From assembly GCA_900557355.1 (NCBI GenBank), contig USSR01000003.1, forward strand, positions 1-43,627: a DNA stretch of 43,627 bases, read 5' to 3'. Both the position numbers and the translations under genes were made by a program. Below the pieces are notes generated by a model. That model saw nothing but the letters and a program-made list of their open reading frames with translations, was not told the origin of the DNA and did not search any database. The stretch comes from an uncultured Bacteroides sp. (GTDB taxonomy: Bacteria > Bacteroidota > Bacteroidia > Bacteroidales > Bacteroidaceae). This document shows, one piece after another, positions 1 through 8,377 of the stretch. Within the stretch, counting starts at the first letter, position 1, and every line of letters starts with the position of its first letter.

Positions 1-132
1 AAACGAATAACTTGTATCATTAGATTACTTTCTAATTTGTTTATTATAGTTACCTCCGACAGGCACTATTCCAAGCTTTTGTTTTGGAGTATACAAAAAT
101 ATGGACAGGTTCATACATAAACGCATCTCATA

Positions 133-165
133 TTTATAATAAACTTTGGAGTAGTTTATTATAAA
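133..165. repeat. 13-bp inverted repeat, AT-rich hairpin
   Basis: The arms TTTATAATAAACT (133-145) and AGTTTATTATAAA (153-165) are perfectly complementary, separated by a 7-base loop TTGGAGT. It has little GC and no T-run on the minus strand after it, so it is a poor intrinsic terminator. It could be a protein-binding palindrome for a gene to the left, or an RNA 3'-end structure. Confidence 0.5.
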
Positions 166-230
166 CGGTATCCAAGTTTATTAAAAACTCCAAAAGCTGA
201 TTTCCGGCTTTTTATTTCTATTTTTTACAA

Positions 231-270
231 CAAGAAGGCTGCAAATTTTGTGAAATCTGCAGCCTTCTTG
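231..270. terminator. Strong hairpin beyond the end of operon A
   Basis: A perfect 13-bp stem (CAAGAAGGCTGCA at 231-243 and TGCAGCCTTCTTG at 258-270) encloses a mismatch and four more A/T pairs with a TGTG loop. It is the strongest secondary structure in the left flank and lies about 200 bp past the last gene of operon A. Neither strand carries a classical T-run right after the stem, so calling it a terminator rests on stem strength and position. It could instead stabilise a transcript 3' end. Confidence 0.4.
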
Positions 271-469
271 CTTATATCCAGCCTACCATTCTCAGTGTAT
301 ACTAGAAATATTCTCTATATTTGTTGTAATATTATATCATTTAAGTCACTAGTTTCATACTCTTTTATCTGCTATTTACAAGGTTTAGATTCTTTTTTCG
401 ACTATAAAGATACAACATTTAAAGGCATTTGTCAAGAGATACATCTTATAAAATACCTCCTCCAAGCAT

Positions 470-1861
470 TTATAAAAAGTATTGTCCTTCTTCTTTTAAC
501 CTTTTACGCAACAAAACAGTATCAATTTTATGAACGTCATTCCTTGCCTGTTTGATGGCATGCACAGCAGCCATTCCAGCAGCTTCCCCCGTCACCAGAC
601 AAGGAGGCATTACCCGCAAACTTCCAAAAGCCTCTTCATCGGTAGAAATACAACGACCAGCCACCAACAGATTCTTTAATCCTTTGGGTGTCAGACAACG
701 ATAAGGGATTCCATGCGACTCTCCTTTTTTGTAACGTGTCTCCTTATGTCCTGGTTTATGAACATCAATATAGTAACAGTTGCGTCCGATCTCATCTTCA
801 AACGTTTTGCGTTCTAACCAGTCCTGGAAAGTAAACGTATAATCCCCTTCAATCCGACGGCTATCTCTGACTCCCAGCAAGGAGGCAGTCTTCACTACAA
901 AAGCACTGCCAAAAGCTTTGGGACGCACTTCTTTCAGTGCTTCCAAATATTGCTCTGCTATCTGCCTACCGGTAGCCATTGCCCGCGTAGTAGCCCATGG
1001 GTCGGTCGAATCAACATTATCAATATGCCCTGCATTGAACTGCACCACATCCGGACCAATCAGGTTACTATTGAAATGTTTATCTATCAATGGATATTTT
1101 CCGGACTTAATCACATCATAAATAGGACTATTCTTGTTACTCGTATGTAATGAAGGGCCTATGAGATTATAGTGATAGCTATCGACATTGGCAAACGAGA
1201 AACATAAAGTAGAGCTTTGCACTACTCCATCCTCTCCTCCTTTTTTAAAGGAAGCACCTGCCCATGCAGCCACATCGCCATCTCCCGTTGCATCAATAAA
1301 AACTTTCGCTTTAAATGCAACAAGCCCGGACTTATTTGCCACAATGATAGCGTCTATTGTATCATTTGCTGACATCTCAACGGCTGCAACCCTCGAAAAG
1401 AAAAGAACCTGAGCTCCCGAATCAGCGACCATTTGATCATAAACCTGCATCAGATATTCGGGATTTATGTTCACCCAGTTCAACTTCTGTTTTCTCTCGT
1501 GAGACACTCCTTTTTTTGATGCCTCGAATATCTTTTCCGCCAATCCCCTATAAATGATTTTCTCACCATCTGAAAACGGACACCATGCCGGAACCATCCC
1601 TGCAGTTCCCATACCACCAAGTTGCCCCATTGCCTCAATCAATAAAGTCTTAGCACCTTCCCTAGCTGCAGAAATTGCAGCGGTACATCCACCAGGTCCA
1701 CCACCGATTACAATAACATCCCATTGATCGTCCACGGCAATCTTAGTATTCTTCAGACGTATTTTAGACTGTGGGGTATCACCATTCACATTAAGAGCAG
1801 GAACTGCAAAAGCAGCACTAAGCAGCCCGGCTTTTTTAAGAAAATCTCTTCTAGACGTCAT
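470..1861 (-). CDS. Exported FAD-dependent oxidoreductase (FAD_oxidored family)
   Basis: A 463-residue flavoprotein. The N-terminus has a Tat-like motif (S3-R-R-D-F-L-K followed by a hydrophobic stretch ending near residue 25), suggesting export to the periplasm already folded with FAD. A Rossmann dinucleotide-binding motif (VIGGGPGG, 51-58) is followed by the acidic ribose-binding Glu at 76 and the LGGMGTAGMV segment typical of the family. The C-terminal GRCISTDEEAF and GEAAGMAA segments complete the FAD site. It is the last gene of operon A, 20 bp after the 679-residue protein. Relatives are common in Bacteroides glycan loci but their substrates are mostly unknown; oxidation of a sugar or uronic acid is inference. 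A lipoprotein or Sec route is less likely given the twin arginine. Confidence 0.85.
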   Translation of the reverse strand: MTSRRDFLKKAGLLSAAFAVPALNVNGDTPQSKIRLKNTKIAVDDQWDVIVIGGGPGGCTAAISAAREGAKTLLIEAMGQLGGMGTAGMVPAWCPFSDGEKIIYRGLAEKIFEASKKGVSHERKQKLNWVNINPEYLMQVYDQMVADSGAQVLFFSRVAAVEMSANDTIDAIIVANKSGLVAFKAKVFIDATGDGDVAAWAGASFKKGGEDGVVQSSTLCFSFANVDSYHYNLIGPSLHTSNKNSPIYDVIKSGKYPLIDKHFNSNLIGPDVVQFNAGHIDNVDSTDPWATTRAMATGRQIAEQYLEALKEVRPKAFGSAFVVKTASLLGVRDSRRIEGDYTFTFQDWLERKTFEDEIGRNCYYIDVHKPGHKETRYKKGESHGIPYRCLTPKGLKNLLVAGRCISTDEEAFGSLRVMPPCLVTGEAAGMAAVHAIKQARNDVHKIDTVLLRKRLKEEGQYFL

Positions 1862-1881
1862 TACAAATTAATTTATTAGAA

Positions 1882-3921
1882 TTACTTTTTCATAAAAGTC
1901 TCTGCACGCCCTGGTGTAAACAGTTCCCACAAAGAAGCAACAGTCCATCCGGGTGCAAAAATATCATTATAGTATCCTTTACCATTCTTTCCGTAATCCC
2001 AACTTGCATGTTGGACAACCTCCGGATAATAACCCACCTTTGCAATACCGCACATATGCCCTTCATAAGGTAATAATTGGCGCATAGAAGTTGAAATTAC
2101 TTCTGCAAAATCTGAAAAGCGAGACTCGTTATACTCGTTCGACAACCAGCGAAGTACATCGGCAAATTCAAACACAAATACATCGATATGATTATTTTCT
2201 ACCGATACATTTCCCCAGCCACGTGTTTTCAAGCCAATATCACCCAGCATCTGACCGGGAGCAAAAGGAACATCCCACAAATAATACCACGATAAGGCAA
2301 AATAAGCGGCTTGCTTTGTCAGATCAGCATAATGTTTATGTTCCTCTCCCTTAGTAACCAATGAAAGATAATAAGTAGCAGTTGCAGCATAAAGTGATGC
2401 TTCTTTATCTTCACAATTCGCATCAAGGGTAGATGAAAAATAATCTGCTTTAGAAATCAATTCTTTCTCCAGATAATCCGCAGCCCGTTTAGCACTATCC
2501 AGATAACGCTTATCCTTGAAATACTTATACCCCATCACCAAAGGCAATGTAGCAGAAGGAGTGCTTCCCCCACTTTTATCTACAATAGTGAAATCGTCAC
2601 GGAACTTGCGTGGAAAACTGCCGTCGGCATTTTGCAATTGCAAGAACATATCCAGCATTTTCTTCAATCGCTGTTCCCATTCCGGATGTTTGCGTCCTTT
2701 TTCTTTTTCATAAGCTAGGAAGTGGAAGATCGCATAAAGCCCTTCCGACTGACGACGGATGCTATGAACAGGATCTTCAAAATTCTTATCAAAATTAACA
2801 GATTCCTTGAAAAAGCCTGCCTCTGTGAAACCATTCTTCAGGTAACTATCAAAGATTTTAGTACTATTAGCCTTCAAATCCTCCCGATTACATTCCCAGC
2901 CATATTCCCAAGCATTAAATGCATTCAGAAGAACACGACCGATGAAACCGACTTCTGCCTGACCATTACTTGTGCATGCATCCGTCCTAAGATGTATACC
3001 CGAATTATACACCAATGGGTATTTATCAACAAAACTACTTACAAAGAACTGACTAAGAGCCTGCTTCATATACTCAATTGAGTAGGGAGTATCAACAGGC
3101 TTGGGAGAATATGTATCATAACAATATTCCCATGTATGCTGAACAAAGTCAGAATAGTCTTTGGCTTCACCCTCAGCTATTTGCCACGTCAACAAAATTG
3201 TTTCTCCCTTTTTCAAATGTTGATAAGCTGTCACAGCTGGGGCTAATGTCAATTTACGGATATAACTTTTCGGAGCTTCCCGATAAGGAAAACCGAAAGA
3301 AAGTACAGACACTCCTTGCTTATTTTCAAATCCGGTAAAACCTAAAGAGGTTTTTCCGGAAAGAATCACCTCTCCTTCTTTGTGCGTTGACAAAGCATCG
3401 ACAGCAAAATCATCCAAACGATTCACTATCATGAACTTCTTATCCTTCTCAGAAAAGATGCCTGTGAGCGGTGCACTCAATCTATCTTCCCTTACCAGCC
3501 AACTATCAGATGTATGGAACGATGGGGCCTCTTTGGGAGAACGCAGATTGCGGCGATACCAGAATCCCGGCATGTAGAACTGACAGTCCTCATGACGATA
3601 ACCCGTAAGCAGCGATTGACGATAATTGAAGTAAACGTCCTCTGCAGCGGTCAGCCGGACGGTCAACAACATGTGGCCGTCCCGCTCTTGCACTCGATGA
3701 AAAACCGTTACGGGCAGTTTATCGTTTCCACACATTTGATAATCAAAATAATTATTCTCCAGCTTCTCGGGATGCAGCTGGTAGTCAACCGCCTCATTTC
3801 CCGGGACTTTTAAAGATATCTCTGCCTCCACATTCCCCGGAAGGTATCTCACCGATCCCATACAAACAGTGCTCGTCAAGGCCACTGCAAGACCTATACA
3901 AATCCTTAATTTTATTCTCAT
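1882..3921 (-). CDS. Unclassified secreted protein, beta-sandwich plus probable (alpha/alpha) toroid
   Basis: A 679-residue protein with an N-terminal signal peptide (about residues 1-22). I do not recognise a CAZy family. Residues about 25-260 are strand-rich and resemble the N-terminal beta-sandwich of many toroid glycosidases and lyases. From about 270 to 660 it is a helical array with repeated aromatic and acidic pairs, including HLRTDACTSNGQ, SIRRQSEGLYAIFHFL, LQNADGSFPRKF and ENNHIDVFVFEFADVL. The QNADGSFP segment is typical of six-hairpin toroid enzymes. It sits between a DUF1680 glycosidase (43 bp upstream) and the FAD oxidoreductase in operon A, so it is likely a periplasmic or surface carbohydrate-active enzyme. 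Lyase or hydrolase activity cannot be decided from the sequence. Confidence 0.75.
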   Translation of the reverse strand: MRIKLRICIGLAVALTSTVCMGSVRYLPGNVEAEISLKVPGNEAVDYQLHPEKLENNYFDYQMCGNDKLPVTVFHRVQERDGHMLLTVRLTAAEDVYFNYRQSLLTGYRHEDCQFYMPGFWYRRNLRSPKEAPSFHTSDSWLVREDRLSAPLTGIFSEKDKKFMIVNRLDDFAVDALSTHKEGEVILSGKTSLGFTGFENKQGVSVLSFGFPYREAPKSYIRKLTLAPAVTAYQHLKKGETILLTWQIAEGEAKDYSDFVQHTWEYCYDTYSPKPVDTPYSIEYMKQALSQFFVSSFVDKYPLVYNSGIHLRTDACTSNGQAEVGFIGRVLLNAFNAWEYGWECNREDLKANSTKIFDSYLKNGFTEAGFFKESVNFDKNFEDPVHSIRRQSEGLYAIFHFLAYEKEKGRKHPEWEQRLKKMLDMFLQLQNADGSFPRKFRDDFTIVDKSGGSTPSATLPLVMGYKYFKDKRYLDSAKRAADYLEKELISKADYFSSTLDANCEDKEASLYAATATYYLSLVTKGEEHKHYADLTKQAAYFALSWYYLWDVPFAPGQMLGDIGLKTRGWGNVSVENNHIDVFVFEFADVLRWLSNEYNESRFSDFAEVISTSMRQLLPYEGHMCGIAKVGYYPEVVQHASWDYGKNGKGYYNDIFAPGWTVASLWELFTPGRAETFMKK

Positions 3922-3964
3922 ACCTATTATTTTTTATCCTATTATTTCTTTTATAGTCCGGCTC

Positions 3965-5917
3965 CTATTCATTGGAAGAAGCCGTCGGCCAATATATTGC
4001 ATATCGTTCAAAATGAATCTTGTAGAATGGTTCCAACACCACATTTTCAAACCCCTTGAGATGGATATTAAACCTCAATGTTCCTCTTTCAAATACGGGT
4101 TCCACATGGTCAGGAATTTGCGTAGCAGGAATGTTGAAAACCGGCACCTTCGACAAATCCATCTTATTCATAGCCGTATTATTCATCTTCCCCCAAAAGG
4201 TTGAGGGCAGGTTCTCTTTACCCATACGTCCGGCAAGTACATAAGGGCCATACAGCAATGCAACATATCGGCCGGTTCCTATCAAATTTTCTGTATAAGT
4301 GTGCATAGGCAACTGCAAGGATATCCTATTCTTTCGGTTCCAGACCTTGTCAATCATCCAATATCCATCGTTGCCAAGCAAGAGCTGTTCCGCTTTTCCA
4401 TTGATTATAAGCGTAGCCTTATCCGCCCAGTCCGGTTTGCGAATCCAGAGAATCAGCCTTTGTTTTTTCTTTAAATTCATAGTTAGCTCAACCCGGTCGG
4501 AATCCGGAAGTCGATTTCGTTGAACCAGTTCCACACCCCCTTCATGCCACGTAAGAACGGAGGGAATAAACAAATTCACTCTGATTTCTTTTTCTTCCTT
4601 CCTATTTGTCGCTTTATGGCTATAAATAAATTTACCCAGCTTTGCCGGACTTTCCAATCCTGTATGCCCACAACACCAGAAAGAGCTGTCACGCGAAGCA
4701 TAAATACGATAATGTCCCGGTCTCATTGAAGTAAAGTAGCAGCACATTCCTTTCTTAGGATCATAGGCTGACAAAATATGATTAAACAGAACCCTTTCAT
4801 AATAGGAAGCTTTCACGGCATCCGGGTACTGACTGAAAAGTGACTCCGTCAGACGTAACATGTTTACAGAATTACAAGTCTCCGGACCACCCTTCAATAA
4901 GAGCCTGTCTGCAAATTCTTCTTTCGGGAAGAAATGCTCCCCCGTACTGTTACCACCGATCACCCATGTATGATTCCGATTCACAATATTCCAAAAGTTA
5001 GTAGCAGCGGTGAGAAACCGTTTATCACCGGTAAACATATAGTATTTATGAAATCCTGTAAACTTCGGTATCTGTGTATTTGCATGCCAGCCATACAAGA
5101 TGTCCTTTCCTTCGGATAAAGGAACCCACATGGCACGGTCATGCAAACGACGCGCCCAATCCAAAAAACGCTTTTGCCCGGTAAGTTCGTATGCTTCCAC
5201 ATACGATTCATTGATAGAGCCATGTTCGCAGACCAATAATTTCTGAATTTGCTCATCCGACAGTTTATCCAAAACCTGATAACCAAACCAATCTGCCAAC
5301 CGAATCATCATTGGCAACGCTTCTTCCAACCCACATTGAGTATATGCTGCAGACAGTCCGAGCAACATTTTATTAATCAGATAGACGGGTGCCCAAGCAC
5401 CATTGACCGTGGGATTATTGGTTTTTATCTTTCCGGACGCAACTTCCTTAAATAGCATTCTTCCATCTTTTATTCCTAACAAAAAACCATCCTTGCCTGC
5501 ATCCTGACACAGCTTCAATTCTTTCAATACATATTTCAGACGTTTCAATAATTCTTTATCACCGGTAGATTGATGCATCATTGATACCGAAGATAGATAA
5601 AACCCCAGAAAACCGCCTCGCAGCGGTCCTGCTCCCCACACATTTTGCGACTCCCATCCGGCATAAGCATCAGCTTTGGGCGGTAAACCCGCTTCTACGC
5701 GATAAAAATGGAGCAAAGAGTCAGGGTTCAACCAAAGAAGATATTCTTTACCTTTTTGTTGAAGAGTTAAAAAAGGGCTATCGAGCAGACGCACTTCATT
5801 GAGCGGGAAATAAACAGATTCTGGTTTCACCATAGTGGATGGCAGATTCTGGGACAGCGCCAATGCACTGCCCATTATCCAACCAAACAACAAAATTAAC
5901 AATCTTCTCACCATCAT
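3965..5917 (-). CDS. DUF1680 cysteine glycosidase, GH127/GH146-type beta-L-arabinofuranosidase
   Basis: A 650-residue secreted enzyme with a signal peptide to about residue 22. The VRLLDSPF and EAGLPPKADAYAGWE segments near the N-terminus mark the DUF1680 type common in Bacteroidetes, which I associate with GH146-like beta-L-arabinofuranosidases. The zinc-thiolate active site is complete. E327 (in GNSTGEHF) matches the acid/base glutamate, E346-x-C348 matches the first ligand pair, and C415-C416 (in FWCCGHTG) matches the Cys-Cys pair that includes the nucleophile in characterised GH127 enzymes (about E322, E338, C340, C417, C418 in HypBA1). The expected activity is release of beta-L-arabinofuranose or a similar sugar. 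It is the third gene of operon A, 35 bp after GH43. GH127 versus GH146 is not settled. Confidence 0.88.
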   Translation of the reverse strand: MMVRRLLILLFGWIMGSALALSQNLPSTMVKPESVYFPLNEVRLLDSPFLTLQQKGKEYLLWLNPDSLLHFYRVEAGLPPKADAYAGWESQNVWGAGPLRGGFLGFYLSSVSMMHQSTGDKELLKRLKYVLKELKLCQDAGKDGFLLGIKDGRMLFKEVASGKIKTNNPTVNGAWAPVYLINKMLLGLSAAYTQCGLEEALPMMIRLADWFGYQVLDKLSDEQIQKLLVCEHGSINESYVEAYELTGQKRFLDWARRLHDRAMWVPLSEGKDILYGWHANTQIPKFTGFHKYYMFTGDKRFLTAATNFWNIVNRNHTWVIGGNSTGEHFFPKEEFADRLLLKGGPETCNSVNMLRLTESLFSQYPDAVKASYYERVLFNHILSAYDPKKGMCCYFTSMRPGHYRIYASRDSSFWCCGHTGLESPAKLGKFIYSHKATNRKEEKEIRVNLFIPSVLTWHEGGVELVQRNRLPDSDRVELTMNLKKKQRLILWIRKPDWADKATLIINGKAEQLLLGNDGYWMIDKVWNRKNRISLQLPMHTYTENLIGTGRYVALLYGPYVLAGRMGKENLPSTFWGKMNNTAMNKMDLSKVPVFNIPATQIPDHVEPVFERGTLRFNIHLKGFENVVLEPFYKIHFERYAIYWPTASSNE

Positions 5918-5952
5918 ATTTTGAATACCCTTGTTCTTCCGTAGACTCTTCT

Positions 5953-6930
5953 TTATAATCTCGGTCTTTTAGATTCGGTAGAAGCAGAAGCTCCCTTCAC
6001 CATCGGCCAACCGTTTTTCCAATAAATCCTATCTAATAATAATACTCTGCCATGAGGATTAGAAACGTTAACTCCATGATATAATATCCAATCATTACCT
6101 GCCTCATCCGTCATTAATTCGGCGTTGTGTCCTGTTCCTACGAAAGCCTTGTTCTTACGAATAAGCACTTCATGGTTGTTCTCCATCATAGCCTTCCCAT
6201 GTTTATCCAAATAAGGACCCCACAAAGAGTTTGAACGTCCTACCACAGTCTGATAGGTACTTTTCAACCCTTCACAACAAGTTCCGATGGATGCAAACAT
6301 ATAGTAATATCCGTTCTTTTTATGAATATAAGTTCCTTCATAAGCTGTTCCGGCAATCTGCTTTTTCTCAGCTCCCGGCTTAATTGCTAAGCCATCAGCT
6401 GTCAATTCTATTCCGTAAATTCCACGAAAACTTCCCCAGAACATGTACTTTTTCCCTCCATCTTCTATATAAAATGGATCAATAGAATTCTGAACACCTA
6501 TTTCGTTACTTCTGAACATCATTCCATGGTCCTTAAAAGGACCTTCCGGTTTATCGGAAGCTGCTACTCCGATTCCACAAGTCCATTCACCTCCCCAACG
6601 AGACATTGAATAGTAGAGGACATATTTATGACCTATCTTATTAATGTCTGGCGCCCATAAATTCCCTTTAGGCTCAAAAGTTGGTCGGGTTTCCGGAGTA
6701 AAAGCGGTGCCGACGGATTCCCAGTTTACCAAATCTTTGGAGCGGTGAATTGGCAGATTCCTAATATCTTCTGTAGCATAAAGATAAAAGTATCCATCTT
6801 CACCTTTTATTACAGTAGGATCGGGAAGACTATAATTGACTACCGGATTCTTATAAGTCTTAGCAGGGCCTCCTGCCATAAGCGAAAAGCTTATGGCAAG
6901 AAGTGCTTTCAATAAAAACAGTTGTTTCAT
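5953..6930 (-). CDS. GH43 family glycosidase (arabinosidase/xylosidase type)
   Basis: A 325-residue single-domain five-bladed beta-propeller enzyme with a short signal peptide (about 1-20). The three GH43 catalytic acids are visible: D37 (SLPDPTV, general base), D151 (NSIDPF, pKa modulator) and E198 (AYEGTYI, general acid). The LWAPDI motif near 91-96 is also typical. Family members remove or cut alpha-L-arabinofuranose or beta-xylose linkages; the small size and lack of an extra domain fit an exo-acting or arabinan-type subfamily, but the subfamily is not assigned. The gene starts 5 bp after the stop of the GH99-like gene, so the two are almost certainly co-transcribed. Confidence 0.88.
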   Translation of the reverse strand: MKQLFLLKALLAISFSLMAGGPAKTYKNPVVNYSLPDPTVIKGEDGYFYLYATEDIRNLPIHRSKDLVNWESVGTAFTPETRPTFEPKGNLWAPDINKIGHKYVLYYSMSRWGGEWTCGIGVAASDKPEGPFKDHGMMFRSNEIGVQNSIDPFYIEDGGKKYMFWGSFRGIYGIELTADGLAIKPGAEKKQIAGTAYEGTYIHKKNGYYYMFASIGTCCEGLKSTYQTVVGRSNSLWGPYLDKHGKAMMENNHEVLIRKNKAFVGTGHNAELMTDEAGNDWILYHGVNVSNPHGRVLLLDRIYWKNGWPMVKGASASTESKRPRL

Positions 6931-6935
6931 ATTAC

Positions 6936-8246
6936 TTATTTTCCATGCTTCTGATGATTACCCTCTTTGCCCAATGCCTCGCCCAGTGCATCCAGCATTC
7001 CGTAGCCAAAACGGTTATCGGGCAGCAAATAATGCCCTTCCGACCATTCATTGAAACAAGCAATAGTCAGGATGCGAGGAACCTCAGGATGCTTATTCAA
7101 ATACACAAAAGAAGACTGAACAAACGCTTTAAAGGCAGCAGGACTTTCATTCTTGAAAATCGTGCAAGCAGGCCACTGACTGCGATTAGGCTTTTCAGGA
7201 CGATTATCCGGAGCGATATATCTCGGAGTAGAATCCCAACCCGGAGCCACTGCCGGCACGTATGGAATATCGAACTGACCGTGATGTTCGTCCCAAAGTT
7301 TGAAAGCTACATCAGCTGCAACAGTTCCGTAATCGGGCAACTCTATCTCTTTCGGTTGGAAACGGCCGGCAATCCAATCCAATGGATTATAAGAACCAAC
7401 TGTATTGTAACCTTCCTCCTTCATGTTACCACAACTGAAACCCGTTACATGGAAGTGTAATCCTTTATGACCTAGTTTCTTGGCATAGTCCGTCAATTCT
7501 GTAAATAATTGCTTTACACCAGCAACGCCTAATTTAGATTCCAGACGACGAGCATCCCAAATACAGATAACCGGTTTACCGTCAATTCTCCAATAATTCT
7601 CTAAATGGCAATATCTGGATATTATGTAAGAAAGGCTCTTCCAGCACTCTTCTTTAGAAAAATCGGGAGCATCAAAGCTAGGTGGATAAGCATTCTTTCC
7701 ATCAGTGCGTTTTGTCGGGTACAACACATACCAAGGGTGATTGGTCCACATACAGGCAAACTTCACATCTTTAGTGTTGCTAGCCTCCAAGAATCCATTT
7801 TCCAATGCTTCATGCAGGCATGGTTTTCCGTCATACCAATACCAATCCCAAATCAACACATCAATGCCACTTTGCTTACATAGTTTATTGTAGGTCTCCC
7901 AAGTGGATGGCTTGCTTTCGTCCAATTCCCCCAGTAATGGAGTGCGTGGCTGCTGGTGTCCGTCAAACCAAGGGCGTGCACTTCTTATCAGATTATACTC
8001 AGTCCACCCCTGCGAATACAATTTATTGTGCAAAGCCGAAGGATGATAGTTAGGGAAAGCATAAGCAGCTACCGTAAGTCCTTCCGGTTTCTTTAACAAC
8101 GCAGGATCTCCCGCAAGAGTTTTAAGGTCATCCGGCAAACGATTCACTTTCTCTTTACCTTTTTTTTGAGCATAAACCGGAAGTAATCCGGCTATTAGCA
8201 GTAAAACGACAAGTTTTACTATGCGATTCATTAATTTCTGATTCAT
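6936..8246 (-). CDS. GH99-like (WbsX-domain) secreted protein, first gene of operon A
   Basis: A 436-residue protein with a clear signal peptide ending near VYAQ (residues 23-26). It has the WbsX / GH99-like TIM-barrel pattern: AYAFPNYH (61-68), GHQQPR (96-101), GIDVLIWDWYWYDGKP (127-142), a FACMWTNHPW segment, and the C-terminal FNEWSEG. In GH99 endo-mannosidases two catalytic glutamates three residues apart lie in a NEWxEG motif; here E400 and E403 occupy those places, arguing for a glycosidase. Databases often label this domain a glycosyltransferase, which a secreted location in a PUL makes unlikely. It is the first gene behind promoter A, with a 5' leader of roughly 26 bases. Its paralogue is the last gene of operon C. 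Confidence 0.82.
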   Translation of the reverse strand: MNQKLMNRIVKLVVLLLIAGLLPVYAQKKGKEKVNRLPDDLKTLAGDPALLKKPEGLTVAAYAFPNYHPSALHNKLYSQGWTEYNLIRSARPWFDGHQQPRTPLLGELDESKPSTWETYNKLCKQSGIDVLIWDWYWYDGKPCLHEALENGFLEASNTKDVKFACMWTNHPWYVLYPTKRTDGKNAYPPSFDAPDFSKEECWKSLSYIISRYCHLENYWRIDGKPVICIWDARRLESKLGVAGVKQLFTELTDYAKKLGHKGLHFHVTGFSCGNMKEEGYNTVGSYNPLDWIAGRFQPKEIELPDYGTVAADVAFKLWDEHHGQFDIPYVPAVAPGWDSTPRYIAPDNRPEKPNRSQWPACTIFKNESPAAFKAFVQSSFVYLNKHPEVPRILTIACFNEWSEGHYLLPDNRFGYGMLDALGEALGKEGNHQKHGK

Positions 8247-8278
8247 TATTCTCTATTATTTTTTTAGGTTATCTGCCG

Positions 8279-8344
8279 CAAAAATAGGCGGTTCTTTAGA
8301 TTTTGGATAACATAAACATCCCAATAAATAGAAGAAACGTCCCA
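8279..8344 (-). promoter_or_regulatory. Promoter A with 21-bp-spaced direct repeats
   Basis: Plus-strand half-sites CATCCCA (8317-8323) and CGTCCCA (8338-8344) begin 21 bp apart. A CAAAAATA box at 8279-8286 reads TATTTTTG on the coding strand and matches the Bacteroides -7 consensus. The nearer half-site begins exactly 38 bp from the box start, as in promoters B and C. No TTTG -33 element is visible, which suggests the promoter needs an activator. Predicted transcription starts near 8272 and drives the GH99-like to FAD oxidoreductase operon. Confidence 0.72.
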
Positions 8345-8377
8345 CTACAGCATATTATCATTAATTATTATGTCACA

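Larger units (their letters stand above)
1..469. other. Non-coding left flank downstream of operon A
   Basis: This stretch holds no convincing gene. It follows the stop of the FAD oxidoreductase gene and is AT-rich. It contains two inverted repeats, listed separately (133-165 and 231-270), and a weak plus-strand hairpin (arms 192-197 and 207-212) followed by a T-rich tail to about 226, which could terminate transcription arriving from the left. A 101-codon plus-strand frame starting with GTG at 250 runs through the 231-270 hairpin and into the oxidoreductase gene, and looks spurious. Confidence 0.6.

Noticed and set aside
124..130. Lone CATCTCA resembling the promoter half-site
   Set aside because: No partner lies 21 bp away on either side and there is no CAAAnnTA 38 bp below it.
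250..555. 101-codon plus-strand frame at the left end
   Set aside because: It begins with GTG inside a strong hairpin, runs antisense into the FAD gene, and has low-complexity hydrophobic content.
6903..7460. 185-codon plus-strand open frame over the GH99-like gene
   Set aside because: It is antisense to a gene with conserved motifs and shows no protein family pattern.
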